From NCBI RefSeq assembly GCF_014636235.1, contig NZ_BMDZ01000013.1:5128-69127 (forward strand): a stretch of 64,000 nt of DNA, read 5' to 3'. Positions within the stretch are counted from its first letter, which is position 1; every line of letters starts with the position of its first letter. Made by a program: the position numbers and the translations under genes. Shown piece after piece: positions 45,034 to 54,634 of this stretch. The stretch is from Tistrella bauzanensis. GTDB lineage: Bacteria; Pseudomonadota; Alphaproteobacteria; Tistrellales; Tistrellaceae. The notes beneath the pieces were generated by a model. The model searched no databases and was not told the DNA's origin. It saw only the letters and a program-made list of their open reading frames with translations.

Positions 45034-47199
45034 ATGGATCTGATCGTCATAGCACCGCTCGTCGTCCTCTGTGCCGGTCTCGTCATGATCGTGTTCAGAA
45101 CCCGGGCCCGCTTCCGCCAGATGTCTGACCGGGCCCACCGCGCCGAGGCAGAACTCGCCGCGGAGCGCCGGCTGCATTCGACCACCCGGCTTGAATCCCA
45201 CGCCGCGTCGACCCGCGCAGAATTGCTGACCCATGTCTTCGATGCGCTGCCGCTGCCGGTCTGGTGGCGCGGGGTCGGCAACGAGATCGCCGGACATAAC
45301 GCCGCGTTCAACAGCCTGGGGCCGATGGACGATGATGGCGGCGGGCCCGAGCTTGCCACCCGCGCCCTGATCGGCCAGGCCCGCGCCCTGGCACGCAACG
45401 CCCGCGATCGCGGCACGCCACTGCGCGAACGTCGTGCCCTGGTCACCCATGGCAACCGCCGGGTGTTCGAGGTGATCGAACTGCCGCCTGCGGGCGAGCG
45501 TCCGGCCGTGGGTCTCGCCCTCGACACCACCGCCCTCGCCGAAGCCGAAGCCGAGCTCGAACGCGCCGAGGCCGGCTATATCGAGGCCTTCGAAAGCGTC
45601 ACCAGCGGGATCGCCGTCTATGGTGCCGACACCCGGCTGAATTTCTGGAACGGCGCCTTTGCCCGGCTGTGGCAGCTGGATGCCGCCTTCCTGGACCAGC
45701 GCCCGCGCGAGGCCGAGGTGCTGGAGCGGCTGCGGGAAGCCCGGCGCCTGCCGGAAGTGGTCAATTTCCCCGCCTGGAAACGCGACCGTCTGGCCTTCTA
45801 TACCAGCCTGTTCGCGCCGATGGAGGAACTGGTCCATCTGCCCGACGGCCGCACCCTGCATGTGATCATCGCACCCCATCGCCAGGGCGGGCTGGTGCAC
45901 ATCTACGAGGATGTCAGCGACCGGCTGGCGCTGGAGCGATCGTACAACACCCTGATCGCGGTCCAGCGCGCCACCATCGACAGTCTGGCCGAAGGTCTGG
46001 CGGTGATCGGTGCCGATGGCAGGCTGGGTCTGGTCAACTCCACCTTCAGCCGGCTGCTGGATCTTGACCCCGGGCGCGGGCTGGATCCCGGGCGCGGGCT
46101 GGCCGAGGCGCCGCTGGAACGGGTGGCCCAGGCGGCGCGGCCGCTGATGGCGCGCGCGGAAGATGTGGGCCTGCTGCGCGGCGTGGTCACCGATGCCCTG
46201 GCTGAACGCAAGCGTGGCGAGGTCATGCTGGAACTCCAGGACGACCGCTTCTTCCTGGTCGCCGGGACGCCGCTACCCGATGGCGCGGCGCTGATCTCGA
46301 TCGCCGATGTCACCGATACCATCCGGGTGGAACGGGCATTGCGGGATCGGGCCACGGCCCTTGCGGAAGCCGACCGGCTGAAATCGGAATTCGTGGCCCA
46401 TGTCTCTTACGAGTTGCGCACACCATTGAATTCGGTGATCGGCTTCGCCCAGCTTCTGGCCAGCGAGATGGCCGGCACCCTGAACCTGCGCCAGCGCGGC
46501 TATGCCGAAGACATCGTTCATGCCTCGGAACACCTGCTGGTGCTGATCAACGACATGATCGATCTGGCCTCGATCGATGCCGGCGACGTCACTCTCACCC
46601 GCCGCCCGGTCGATGTCTGCCAGTTGCTGCGATCGGTGGCCGATCTGGCCCGCCAGCGCGCCCGCGCCGCCTCGGTCGCCATCGACCTCGATTGTCCGGC
46701 GCAGACCGGTGTCATCATGGCCGACGGGCTCCGGCTGCGTCAGGCGCTGTACAATCTGCTGGGCAACGCCCTGCGTTTCACGCCATCCGACAGCCATGTG
46801 CGGATACAGGCCCGGCTCGTCACCCCCGGCGCCGAACCGGCGCCCGGTTCCGTTGCGGCAGCCGTTGCCGGCGCGGTTGCCGACACCGATGCGCCCGTGA
46901 TGGTTGCCATCACCATCGCCGATGAAGGGCCGGGTATCCCGGAGAACGAGCGCGAGCAGGTGTTCGAGCGCTTCTGGCGCCGGCGGCGGGGCGAGCGCAA
47001 GGCAGGCGTCGGGCTGGGCCTGCCGCTGGCGCGCAGCCTGATCGAGCTTCACGGCGGCCATATCCTGATCGGCGATGCCGCGGGTGGCGGCGCCGAAGTC
47101 ACCTGCCTGCTGCCGGCCGAGGCGCTGGTGGAGCCGCATGCCGGTACCGTTCCCGATGAAATCACCGGTCAAGCGGCTGAAATCCATGGCCCGAATTGA
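45034..47199 (+). CDS. divL: DivL-like PAS sensor pseudokinase (Tyr in place of phospho-His)
   Basis: 721 residues. One N-terminal TM helix (about 3-21), a coiled region (25-65), two to three PAS-like segments (about 65-165, 180-300, 310-430), a HisKA-like helix, and HATPase_c with NALRF, DEGPGIPENEREQVFERF and VGLGLPLARSLIELHGG. The H-box reads HVSYELRTPL: Tyr459 stands where the phosphorylated His normally is. That substitution is the hallmark of Caulobacter DivL, which binds DivK and controls CckA. The neighbour ahcY also fits my recollection of divL loci. An 18-bp tandem duplication (46063-46098) encodes LDPGRG twice. Confidence 0.85.
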   Translation: MDLIVIAPLVVLCAGLVMIVFRTRARFRQMSDRAHRAEAELAAERRLHSTTRLESHAASTRAELLTHVFDALPLPVWWRGVGNEIAGHNAAFNSLGPMDDDGGGPELATRALIGQARALARNARDRGTPLRERRALVTHGNRRVFEVIELPPAGERPAVGLALDTTALAEAEAELERAEAGYIEAFESVTSGIAVYGADTRLNFWNGAFARLWQLDAAFLDQRPREAEVLERLREARRLPEVVNFPAWKRDRLAFYTSLFAPMEELVHLPDGRTLHVIIAPHRQGGLVHIYEDVSDRLALERSYNTLIAVQRATIDSLAEGLAVIGADGRLGLVNSTFSRLLDLDPGRGLDPGRGLAEAPLERVAQAARPLMARAEDVGLLRGVVTDALAERKRGEVMLELQDDRFFLVAGTPLPDGAALISIADVTDTIRVERALRDRATALAEADRLKSEFVAHVSYELRTPLNSVIGFAQLLASEMAGTLNLRQRGYAEDIVHASEHLLVLINDMIDLASIDAGDVTLTRRPVDVCQLLRSVADLARQRARAASVAIDLDCPAQTGVIMADGLRLRQALYNLLGNALRFTPSDSHVRIQARLVTPGAEPAPGSVAAAVAGAVADTDAPVMVAITIADEGPGIPENEREQVFERFWRRRRGERKAGVGLGLPLARSLIELHGGHILIGDAAGGGAEVTCLLPAEALVEPHAGTVPDEITGQAAEIHGPN

Positions 47200-47238
47200 T
47201 TGGACGCGCTTTCGGGGCGGTCCTATAAGATCGCAGTC

Positions 47239-48147
47239 ATGAACAGGATCCCGTTCCTCAAGATGCACGGGCTCGGCAACGACTTCGTGGTCATCGACCG
47301 GCGGAGCGGCCCCGCCCGCGGCCTGGCGCTCGACGCCCGCCAGATCCGCCGGATCAGCGATCGGCGGCTGGGGGTCGGCTGCGACCAGTTCATCCTGATC
47401 GATCCGGCCGAGGACGACCCGCTCGCCGCGGGTGGTGCCGATGCGGTGATGCGCATCCACAATGCCGATGGCGGCGAGGTCGAGGCCTGCGGCAATGCCA
47501 CGCGCTGCGTGGGCTTTCTGCTGATGGCCGAAACCGGGCTCGCCCGCACCACCATCGCCACCGCCGCCGGCCATCTTCTGGCCAGTGCCGACGGCGAGGG
47601 TACCGCGGCGGGGCTGATCACGGTCGATATGGGCCCGGCGCGGCTCGACTGGCAGCAGATCCCGTTGTCCGGTCCGGCCGATACTCTGCATCTGGCCGAT
47701 ACCCTGCGTCTGGCCGATACCCTGCGTCTGGATGGGGTGTCGGAAGGCCCGCTGACCGATCCGGTGGCGGTGAATGTCGGCAATCCGCATGTGGTGTTCT
47801 TCGTCGACGATGCCGAAGCCGTCGATCTTGAACGGCTGGGCCCGCCATTGGAACATCACCCGGCTTTCCCCCGGCGCACCAATGTCGAGGTGGTGCACCT
47901 GATCGGCCCCGACCGCATCCGCATGCGGGTGTGGGAACGCGGCGTCGGCATCACCGCCGCCTGCGGTACCGGCGCCTGTGCCGCGGCCATCGCCGCCATC
48001 CGCCGCGGCCTCACCGGCCGCACGGTTCAGGTGGTGCTGGATGGAGGCCCGCTTTCCATCACCTGGACCGATGACAATCGCGTCTTGATGTCGGGGCCGG
48101 TCGCGACCAGCTTCGAGGGGACACTCGACCCGTCGCTGCTTGCCTGA
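47239..48147 (+). CDS. dapF: Diaminopimelate epimerase
   Basis: 302 residues from ATG 47239 (MNRIPFLKMHGLGNDFVVID). Active-site Cys in EACGNATRC and in TAACGTGACAAA. Converts LL- to meso-diaminopimelate for lysine and peptidoglycan. A surface segment holds three 18-bp repeats (47677-47730) coding ADTLHL-ADTLRL-ADTLRL, beyond the usual length. The TTG frame from 47200 is not used. Confidence 0.96.
   Translation: MNRIPFLKMHGLGNDFVVIDRRSGPARGLALDARQIRRISDRRLGVGCDQFILIDPAEDDPLAAGGADAVMRIHNADGGEVEACGNATRCVGFLLMAETGLARTTIATAAGHLLASADGEGTAAGLITVDMGPARLDWQQIPLSGPADTLHLADTLRLADTLRLDGVSEGPLTDPVAVNVGNPHVVFFVDDAEAVDLERLGPPLEHHPAFPRRTNVEVVHLIGPDRIRMRVWERGVGITAACGTGACAAAIAAIRRGLTGRTVQVVLDGGPLSITWTDDNRVLMSGPVATSFEGTLDPSLLA
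47677..47730 (+). repeat. Three 18-bp tandem repeats inside dapF
   Basis: Units start at 47677, 47695 and 47713; the last two are identical, the first differs at two positions. In frame, coding ADTLxL three times (residues 147-164). Confidence 0.95.
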
Positions 48148-48196
48148 TCCCCGCACACCTTGCCGATCCCTCACACGCTTCCGATCGCATGCCGTC

Positions 48197-49657
48197 ATGA
48201 CCGACCAGACCGACGATCCGCTGCGGATCATCACCTTCGGCTGCCGCCTCAACGCTTATGAAAGCGAGGTGATGCGCGGTCATGCCCGGATATCGGCAGA
48301 GGATGGCAGTGCCGCCACCGGTGACGACGCGGCCGATGGGCGGCGGACGATCGTGTTCAACACCTGTGCGGTCACCGCCGAGGCCGAGCGTCAGGCCCGA
48401 CAGGCGATCCGCCGCGCGCGCCGCGACGATCCGGATGCCCGGATCATCGTCACCGGCTGCGCCGCCCAGATCGCCCCCGACGCCTGGGCCGGCATGCCCG
48501 AGGTCGACGCCGTGCTCGGCAATGACGACAAGCTGAAGCCCGAGCGGTTCAATCAGGCCCTGACGGCTGCCGGCGCGGCCCCTGTGCCCACAGCCGCCGC
48601 CATTCCCGGCGCCACGGCCACGCCGGTGCCGGCCTTTATCGGCCGCACCGAGCCGGCCCGGATCTTCGTCGACGACATCATGGCGGTGCGCGACACCGCC
48701 GGCCATCTGGTCGAGGGGCTGGACGGCCGCGCGCGGGCCTTCGTGCAGGTTCAGAACGGCTGCGATCATCGCTGCACCTTCTGCATCATCCCCTATGGCC
48801 GCGGCAACAGCCGCTCGGTGGCTGTGGGCGAGGTGGTCGCGCAGGTGCGCGAGCTGGTGGCGCGCGGCTATGCCGAAATCGTGCTGACCGGGGTCGACAT
48901 CACCTCCTATGGTGCCGATCTGCCGGGGCGGCCCAGCCTGGGCAATCTGGTGCGCCGGGTATTGCGGCTGGTGCCCGATCTGGCCCGGCTCAGGCTGTCG
49001 TCGATCGATTCAGCCGAGATCGACCCGGAACTGATGCAGGCGCTGGCCGAAGAACCCCGGCTGATGCCGCATCTGCATCTGTCGCTGCAGGCTGGCGACG
49101 ACATGATCCTGAAGCGGATGAAGCGCCGCCACAGCCGTGCCCAGGCGGTCGCCTTCGCCGAGGCTGTCCGCCGCATCCGCCCCGATGCCGTGTTCGGCGC
49201 CGACCTGATCGCCGGCTTCCCCACCGAAACCGACGCCATGTTCGAGAACAGCCTGACGCTGATCGACGATATGGGGCTGGTGCATCTGCACGTCTTCCCC
49301 TATTCCGCCCGCAACGGCACCCCGGCCGCGCGCATGCCGCAGGTGCCGGTGGCCATCCGGCGTGAGCGCGCCCGCCTGCTGCGCGAAGCCGGTGCCCGGG
49401 GCCTTGCCCGCTGGCTGGGCGGCCAGATCGGCCGCGATCTGCCGGTGCTGATCGAAACCCCGGTCACCGCCCGTAGCGAGGGCTTCGCCCTGGTGCGGCT
49501 GAACCAGCCGGTCGACCCGGCACTGGCCGGCAGCATCACCACCATCCGCGTCACCGGCGCCGATACCGAAACCCTGGCCGGTGACATCCTTGGCGCCGGC
49601 CACCCCGACCACCACCATGCCGCGGACCGGCACATCCCAGGGAGGGCTACTGCTTGA
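48197..49657 (+). CDS. mtaB: tRNA t6A37 methylthiotransferase MtaB
   Basis: 486 residues from ATG 48197. N-terminal UPF0004 domain (IITFGCRLNAYESEVM; FNTCAVTAEAERQARQAIRRARR) with Cys ligands, radical-SAM CxxxCxxC in NGCDHRCTFCIIPYGRGNSRS, and a C-terminal TRAM-like segment. It adds methylthio to t6A37 of ANN-reading tRNAs. The stop overlaps the ftsY start by 4 bp. Confidence 0.94.
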   Translation: MTDQTDDPLRIITFGCRLNAYESEVMRGHARISAEDGSAATGDDAADGRRTIVFNTCAVTAEAERQARQAIRRARRDDPDARIIVTGCAAQIAPDAWAGMPEVDAVLGNDDKLKPERFNQALTAAGAAPVPTAAAIPGATATPVPAFIGRTEPARIFVDDIMAVRDTAGHLVEGLDGRARAFVQVQNGCDHRCTFCIIPYGRGNSRSVAVGEVVAQVRELVARGYAEIVLTGVDITSYGADLPGRPSLGNLVRRVLRLVPDLARLRLSSIDSAEIDPELMQALAEEPRLMPHLHLSLQAGDDMILKRMKRRHSRAQAVAFAEAVRRIRPDAVFGADLIAGFPTETDAMFENSLTLIDDMGLVHLHVFPYSARNGTPAARMPQVPVAIRRERARLLREAGARGLARWLGGQIGRDLPVLIETPVTARSEGFALVRLNQPVDPALAGSITTIRVTGADTETLAGDILGAGHPDHHHAADRHIPGRATA

Positions 49658-50607
49658 GCGAGGAGCAGACGGGCAAGGGCGGCTGGCTTTCGCGCCTGAA
49701 GGCGGGCTTGCGCAAGACCAGCAGCAGGATCGGCGACGGTCTCGCCGGGATCTTCACCAAGCGCAAGCTCGACGCCGAGACCCTGGAAGAGCTGGAAGAG
49801 CTGCTGATCCAGGCCGATCTGGGCCCCGTCACCGCCGCCAAGGTCACGGCGGCGATGGGCAAGGGTCGCTATGGCCAGGATCTGGGGCTCGACGAGATCA
49901 AGGGGCTGCTCGCCGACGAGATCGCCAGGATCCTGGAACCGGTGGCCATACCGCTGGCCTTCAGCCGGGCCGAAAGCGGGCCGCGGGTGGTGGTGATGGT
50001 GGGCGTCAACGGCACCGGCAAGACCACCACGCTGGGCAAGATGGCCGCCGCCGCGGCCGCCGACCGGCGCCGCGTGCTGCTGGCCGCCGGTGACACCTTC
50101 CGTGCCGCTGCGGTCGAACAGCTTGAAATCTGGGGTCAGCGCGCCGGGGTGCCGGTGTTCAAGCGTGAGACCGGCGCCGATGCGGCCGGGCTTGCCTATG
50201 ATGCCGTGGAGCGTGCCCGGCGCGAGGGTGCCGACATCGTATTCATCGACACCGCCGGCCGGCTGCACAACAAGGCCGGGCTGATGGCCGAGTTGCAGAA
50301 GATCATCCGGGTGATCGGCAAGGTCGACGCCAGTGCGCCGCACGATATCGTGCTGGCGCTGGATGCCACCACCGGCCAGAACGCGATCAATCAGGTCGAA
50401 ACCTTCAAGTCGATGGTGCCGCTGTCGGGGCTGGTGCTGACCAAGCTGGACGGTACCGCCAAGGGCGGCGTTCTGGTAGCGCTGGCCGACCGTTTCGGCC
50501 TGCCGGTGCATGCCGTGGGTGTCGGTGAGGGCATCGATGACCTGAAGCCGTTCGAGGCCCGGGCCTTCGCGCGCGCCCTGGTCGGACTGGAAGGACCGGA
50601 GCGATGA
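49654..50607 (+). CDS. ftsY: Signal recognition particle receptor FtsY
   Basis: 317 residues from TTG 49654 (AGGGAGGG upstream; the start overlaps the mtaB stop as TTGA). Short N-terminal helix without the long acidic A domain of E. coli, N domain (LEELEELLIQADLGPVTAAKV), G domain with GVNGTGKTTTLGKMAAAA, FIDTAGRLHNKAGLM, TKLDGTAKGG and GVGEGIDDLKPF. The docking GTPase for SRP at the inner membrane. Confidence 0.97.
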   Translation: MSEEQTGKGGWLSRLKAGLRKTSSRIGDGLAGIFTKRKLDAETLEELEELLIQADLGPVTAAKVTAAMGKGRYGQDLGLDEIKGLLADEIARILEPVAIPLAFSRAESGPRVVVMVGVNGTGKTTTLGKMAAAAAADRRRVLLAAGDTFRAAAVEQLEIWGQRAGVPVFKRETGADAAGLAYDAVERARREGADIVFIDTAGRLHNKAGLMAELQKIIRVIGKVDASAPHDIVLALDATTGQNAINQVETFKSMVPLSGLVLTKLDGTAKGGVLVALADRFGLPVHAVGVGEGIDDLKPFEARAFARALVGLEGPER

Positions 50608-51212
50608 CCGAGCCTAAGACAACGCAGCAGCAAGCGCCGGCCAGCGCCGGTACCGGGCTCGCCCGGCTGGTGCTGGAAGCCGGGCCGCTGGTGGTGTTCT
50701 TCGTGCTCAATGCCCGCTTCGGATTGATGTATGGCACCGCCGGCTGGATGGCCGCCACCGCCATCGCGCTGACCGTCTCGTGGCTGCGCGAGCGGCGGGT
50801 GCCGATCCTGCCGCTGGTCTCGGGCGTGTTCGTGCTGGGCTTCGGCGGTCTGGCGCTGGCCTTCGACGACGAGTTGTTCATCAAGATCAAGCCGACTGTG
50901 GTCAACACCCTGTTCGGCGTGATCCTGCTGGGTGGGCTCGCCTTCGGCCGGCCGCTGTTGAAGCCGCTGGTCGGCTGGGCTTTCCTGCTCGATCATGCCG
51001 GCTGGCTGAAGATCACCCGCAACTGGGGGCTGTTCTTCCTGCTGCTGGCGATCATCAATGAAGTCGTGTGGCGGAATTACTCCACCGATTTCTGGGTCGG
51101 GTTCAAGCTGTTCGGCATCATGCCGCTGACGCTGGTGTTCAGCATGTCGCAGGTGCCGCTGATCCAGCGGCACAGCCTGGCCGCCGGCGATATCGCCGAC
51201 GGCCAGGACTGA
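50604..51212 (+). CDS. yciB: YciB/IspZ-family inner-membrane septation protein
   Basis: 202 residues with about five to six TM helices. LEAGPLVVFFVLNARFGLMYGTAGWMAATAIAL, FIKIKPTVVNTLFGVILLGGLAFGRPLLKPL and NWGLFFLLLAIINEVVWRNYSTDFWVGFKLFG are family signatures. Linked to cell-envelope synthesis and septation. Coupled to ftsY by a 4-bp overlap. Confidence 0.95.
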   Translation: MTEPKTTQQQAPASAGTGLARLVLEAGPLVVFFVLNARFGLMYGTAGWMAATAIALTVSWLRERRVPILPLVSGVFVLGFGGLALAFDDELFIKIKPTVVNTLFGVILLGGLAFGRPLLKPLVGWAFLLDHAGWLKITRNWGLFFLLLAIINEVVWRNYSTDFWVGFKLFGIMPLTLVFSMSQVPLIQRHSLAAGDIADGQD

Positions 51213-51249
51213 GCATCACGTTCGTGTCGTTCGTCGATGCCGGCCGCGA

Positions 51250-52956
51250 TCAGCGCGGCGTCAGGCGTGTCAGGCTGCCGTCATTGTCACCGGCGATGAA
51301 CACCCGGCCCTTGTCGTCCACCGCGATGCCGGTGGGGATATAGGCGGGCGGCATGCCGGCGGTGCCCATCAGCCCCACGCGGCCCTTCAATCCGGTCGAG
51401 ATCAGCTCGCCGGTGGCGGTGGCCGGGTCCAGCGCCAGCACCCGGCCGGTGGTGGTTTCCACCGTCACCAGCCGGCCATCGGGCAACATGGCCAGACCCT
51501 CGGGCGCATCCAGCCCACCGGCCACCACCCGCAGCGCCTGCCCGTCGACCGGCACTTCCACGATCCGTCCGGCCCCGGTTTCCACCACATAGACCGATCT
51601 GCGCTCCGGACCGGACCAGATCATCCGGGTCGGCATCGCCAGATGCTCCACCACCGGCGCCTGACCGGCTGGTGCTGCGCCGCCATCCAGAGCCACGCGC
51701 TGAATGGTGCCGCCGGCGGTCACCACCAGCAGATGGCCATCATCAGCCATCAGCGCGTCCATCGGCGCCGCCAGCCCGTTGACATGGCCAAGCTCCGCCC
51801 CGGTCGCGGGGTCGAACATCTGCACGCCGCCGGCGAACCAACTGGTCAGTAGAATGCGGCCCAGATCGGCATTGGCGTTCATCGGGTTTTCAAGATTGCT
51901 GGCATAGGCGCGCGCCACATCGGCCACTTCGCCGCTGTCGCCATCGATGGTCCGATAGGCGAACAGATCGGCCAGATGCAGCACCGTGCCGCCACCGGGC
52001 GTGGTCACGGCCACCAGACCGCCGGGCACCGCCAGACCGCCGGTGTTGATCGGCTTGTGGTTGCCGGTCTTGGGATCGACCGCATAGATCACGCCTTCGG
52101 CCATGTTCGACACATAGATCGTGCCGTCGGGCGCCACCGCCAGATTGTCCAGCGCCGGGTTCAGCGTGGTCAGCACGGTGGCGCTGCCGGTCGCCGGGTC
52201 GACCCGCTTCACCTCGCCGGTCACCGTGTCCAGCGCCAGAAGATGGCCGTCGGCCTCCAGATTGGCCGCCGCCGGCACCTTGAAGCCGCTGGCGATGACC
52301 TTCACCGCCGGTGCGTCCAGGTTCACTTCCGCCAGATCGCCCTTGAACCACAGCGGCCCACGCAGGGTGCGACCCTGGATTTCGAAGCCGTTCAGCCCGC
52401 CCATGCCCTCCAGAAGCTGTTTCGCGGGGGTGGCGCCGGTCGGGTCGATCTCGTACAGCGCATCGCCCAGGAACACCCGGGTCGCATACAGCCGCCCGCC
52501 ATCATCGAAATCCAGCGAGTTGATGCCCGGCAGGCCGGTCGCCAGCACCTGGATCGGCGCGCCGCCGCCGGTGAGCGCCGAGCCCGGCGTCGCGCGCACC
52601 TCGCCCGACAGGAAAGCGGTCCACACGATCCGGCCGTCGGGCGCGATCACGATGTCGTCGGCCTGGCCGGCCGGCCGGTCGACGATCACCCGGCTGGCGC
52701 CGGTCTTGGGGTCGATGGCAATGATCTGCTGCCCCACGACGCTGCCACCCAGCACCGATCCGTCGGGCGCCACCGCCAGCCCGTGCACGCCCCGGAAGGG
52801 CGAGGGCTGGATGACGGTATCAAGTTGCCATTCGGCGATCGGCGCCGCACTGCCCTGCGCCAAGGCCGGCGCCGCCAGCTCAGGTGCCGCCAGGGCAAGC
52901 ACGGCCAGCGACACGCCGCAGCCAAGCCGCCGCAACTGTTTCGTATAACAAGACAT
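51250..52956 (-). CDS. Secreted SMP-30/gluconolactonase-like beta-propeller protein
   Basis: 568 residues. Sec signal peptide (about 1-34, VSLAVLALAAPELAAPALAQ). The mature part consists of repeated NHL/SMP-30-type blades (VAPDGSVLGGSVVG, IAPDGRIVWTAF, VAPDGTIYVSNMAEGVIYAVDPKTG, VDDKGRVFIAGDNDGSLTRLTP), suggesting a six- to eight-bladed propeller. Periplasmic; substrate unknown. No metal ligand set could be assigned by eye. Convergent with yciB. Confidence 0.82.
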   Translation of the reverse strand: MSCYTKQLRRLGCGVSLAVLALAAPELAAPALAQGSAAPIAEWQLDTVIQPSPFRGVHGLAVAPDGSVLGGSVVGQQIIAIDPKTGASRVIVDRPAGQADDIVIAPDGRIVWTAFLSGEVRATPGSALTGGGAPIQVLATGLPGINSLDFDDGGRLYATRVFLGDALYEIDPTGATPAKQLLEGMGGLNGFEIQGRTLRGPLWFKGDLAEVNLDAPAVKVIASGFKVPAAANLEADGHLLALDTVTGEVKRVDPATGSATVLTTLNPALDNLAVAPDGTIYVSNMAEGVIYAVDPKTGNHKPINTGGLAVPGGLVAVTTPGGGTVLHLADLFAYRTIDGDSGEVADVARAYASNLENPMNANADLGRILLTSWFAGGVQMFDPATGAELGHVNGLAAPMDALMADDGHLLVVTAGGTIQRVALDGGAAPAGQAPVVEHLAMPTRMIWSGPERRSVYVVETGAGRIVEVPVDGQALRVVAGGLDAPEGLAMLPDGRLVTVETTTGRVLALDPATATGELISTGLKGRVGLMGTAGMPPAYIPTGIAVDDKGRVFIAGDNDGSLTRLTPR

Positions 52957-53120
52957 CAGACATTTCCTCCGCGGGTGATCCGGGGCGGGCGGTCAATGCC
53001 ACCCGCTTCTCCACACCTGGATCATGCACAGGATTTGTCTCACCCGGCCAGACAGTGGGTTGTCTGAAACGGCGTTTTGATAAAGCGTTCGATTGATGTG
53101 GTGTTTCAACGGCGGGCGGT

Positions 53121-53756
53121 TCAGGCCATCGCCGGCGGCGTCTCGGTCTCAGCGACCGGCTCGCTGGGGCGTTCGGGGTCGGTGGCCTGCTCGGGGGTTT
53201 TCTGGTCGTCGGGCAGGGTCACCGGCGGCTTCGGGCGGATGAAGTCGCGGCGGGAAACCGCCTCGCCATCGCGCAGGCGCTGCCAGTCCTTCAGCACCGC
53301 CTTCACCGTCGGGAAGGCCAACTCGCCCCACGGGATCTCGTCCCAGGTGAACAGCCCCACCTCGACGCTCTCGATCCCGGCCGAAATCTCAGGGCGGGTC
53401 ATGGTCGCCAGATAGAAGATCTGAACCTGATGGATTTCCGGGATGTCATACACCGCCAGCAGCCGGTCGACCGTGCAGCGGGCGCCGGCTTCCTCGAACA
53501 CCTCGCGCAGCGCGCCATCTGCGGTGCTTTCCTCAAGCTCCAGAAAGCCCGCCGGCACGGTCCAGAAACCCTCGCGCGGGGCGATCGACCGGCGCGCTAG
53601 CAGCACCCGGTCTTCCCAGACGCACACCGCCCCCACCACCATGTTGGGGTTGCGGTAATGGATCGTGCCACATGCGGTGCAGACATGGCGCGGGCGGCTG
53701 TCGCCCTGCGGGATACGTCGGGCGATGCGGCCGCCGCAGGCTGAGCAGAATTCCAA
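53121..53756 (-). CDS. NUDIX hydrolase with N-terminal zinc ribbon
   Basis: 211 residues. N-terminal zinc ribbon with CSAC and CTAC pairs, then NUDIX box GFLELEESTADGALREVFEEAGA (G-x5-E-x7-REVxEExG). C-terminal ~40 residues are Pro/Glu/Thr-rich and probably disordered. Hydrolyses a nucleoside diphosphate derivative; substrate not predictable. Lacks the SQPWPFPxS motif of NudC NADH pyrophosphatases. Confidence 0.9.
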   Translation of the reverse strand: MEFCSACGGRIARRIPQGDSRPRHVCTACGTIHYRNPNMVVGAVCVWEDRVLLARRSIAPREGFWTVPAGFLELEESTADGALREVFEEAGARCTVDRLLAVYDIPEIHQVQIFYLATMTRPEISAGIESVEVGLFTWDEIPWGELAFPTVKAVLKDWQRLRDGEAVSRRDFIRPKPPVTLPDDQKTPEQATDPERPSEPVAETETPPAMA

Positions 53757-53837
53757 GGGACGATGCCTCCGGCGGGCGGAACAGTAACGGACGATCAGGC
53801 AACAACAGTGACAGCGCCGCCGGGGCGGTTCAAGTGT

Positions 53838-54632
53838 TCAGCCCAGCAGCAGCGCGTCGTCCGACAACTCCTCGCCGCGCACGCGTTTGAACATCGCCAG
53901 AAGATCCTCGACCTTCAGCCCCTCGCGCTCGGGGCCTGAGACGTCGAACACCACCCGGCCCTCATGCAGCATCACGGTGCGTGAGCCGATCTCCAGCGCC
54001 TGTTTCATGCTGTGGGTCACCATCAGCGTGGTCAACCGGCCCTCCGCCACAATGTCGCGGGTCAACTCCAGCACGAAATCGGCGGTGCGCGGGTCGAGCG
54101 CCGCGGTGTGTTCGTCCAGCAGCAGGATCTTCATCGGCTGCAAGGTCGCCATCAGCAGGCTCACCGCCTGGCGTTGACCGCCCGACAGCAGGCCCATCCT
54201 GTCGCCAAGCCGCTTGTCGAGCCCAAGGTCCAGCCGCTTCAGGGCGGCCCGGAACCGGTCGCGGCGGTCGGCGCGCACCGCCCGGCCAAGCCCCCGCGTC
54301 GTGCCGCGCGCGAAGGCCAGCGCCAGGTTCTCCTCGATCGACAGCTTTTCGCAGGTGCCGGCCATCGGATCCTGGAACACCCGCGCCATCAGCCCGGCGC
54401 GGCGCCGTGCGGGCCAGCGGGTGACATCGGTGCCATCGATGACGATCCGGCCCTCATCGACCGAGGCCTCGCCCGACAGCGCGTTCAGGAAAGTGGACTT
54501 GCCGGCGCCGTTCGATCCGATCACGCAGACGAACTCGCCCTCGGCCATGGTCAGGTCCAGCCCGCGCAGAGCGCGGGTTTCCAGCGGCGTGCCGGGGTTG
54601 AAGGTCACGTGCAGGCTGCGTGCCTCGATCAT
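53838..54632 (-). CDS. ABC transporter ATPase (TrpZ-like)
   Basis: 264 residues. Walker A GSNGAGKST, Q-loop ARVFQDPMAGTC, signature LSGGQRQAVSLLMA, Walker B ILLLDEHTAALDP, H-loop MVTHSM. The signature SLLMA and GTCEKLSIEENLALA are typical of the ATPase of PF04392-type importers (TrpXYZ in Gram-positives). Starts 2 bp behind the permease. Confidence 0.92.
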   Translation of the reverse strand: MIEARSLHVTFNPGTPLETRALRGLDLTMAEGEFVCVIGSNGAGKSTFLNALSGEASVDEGRIVIDGTDVTRWPARRRAGLMARVFQDPMAGTCEKLSIEENLALAFARGTTRGLGRAVRADRRDRFRAALKRLDLGLDKRLGDRMGLLSGGQRQAVSLLMATLQPMKILLLDEHTAALDPRTADFVLELTRDIVAEGRLTTLMVTHSMKQALEIGSRTVMLHEGRVVFDVSGPEREGLKVEDLLAMFKRVRGEELSDDALLLG

Positions 54633-54634
54633 GA

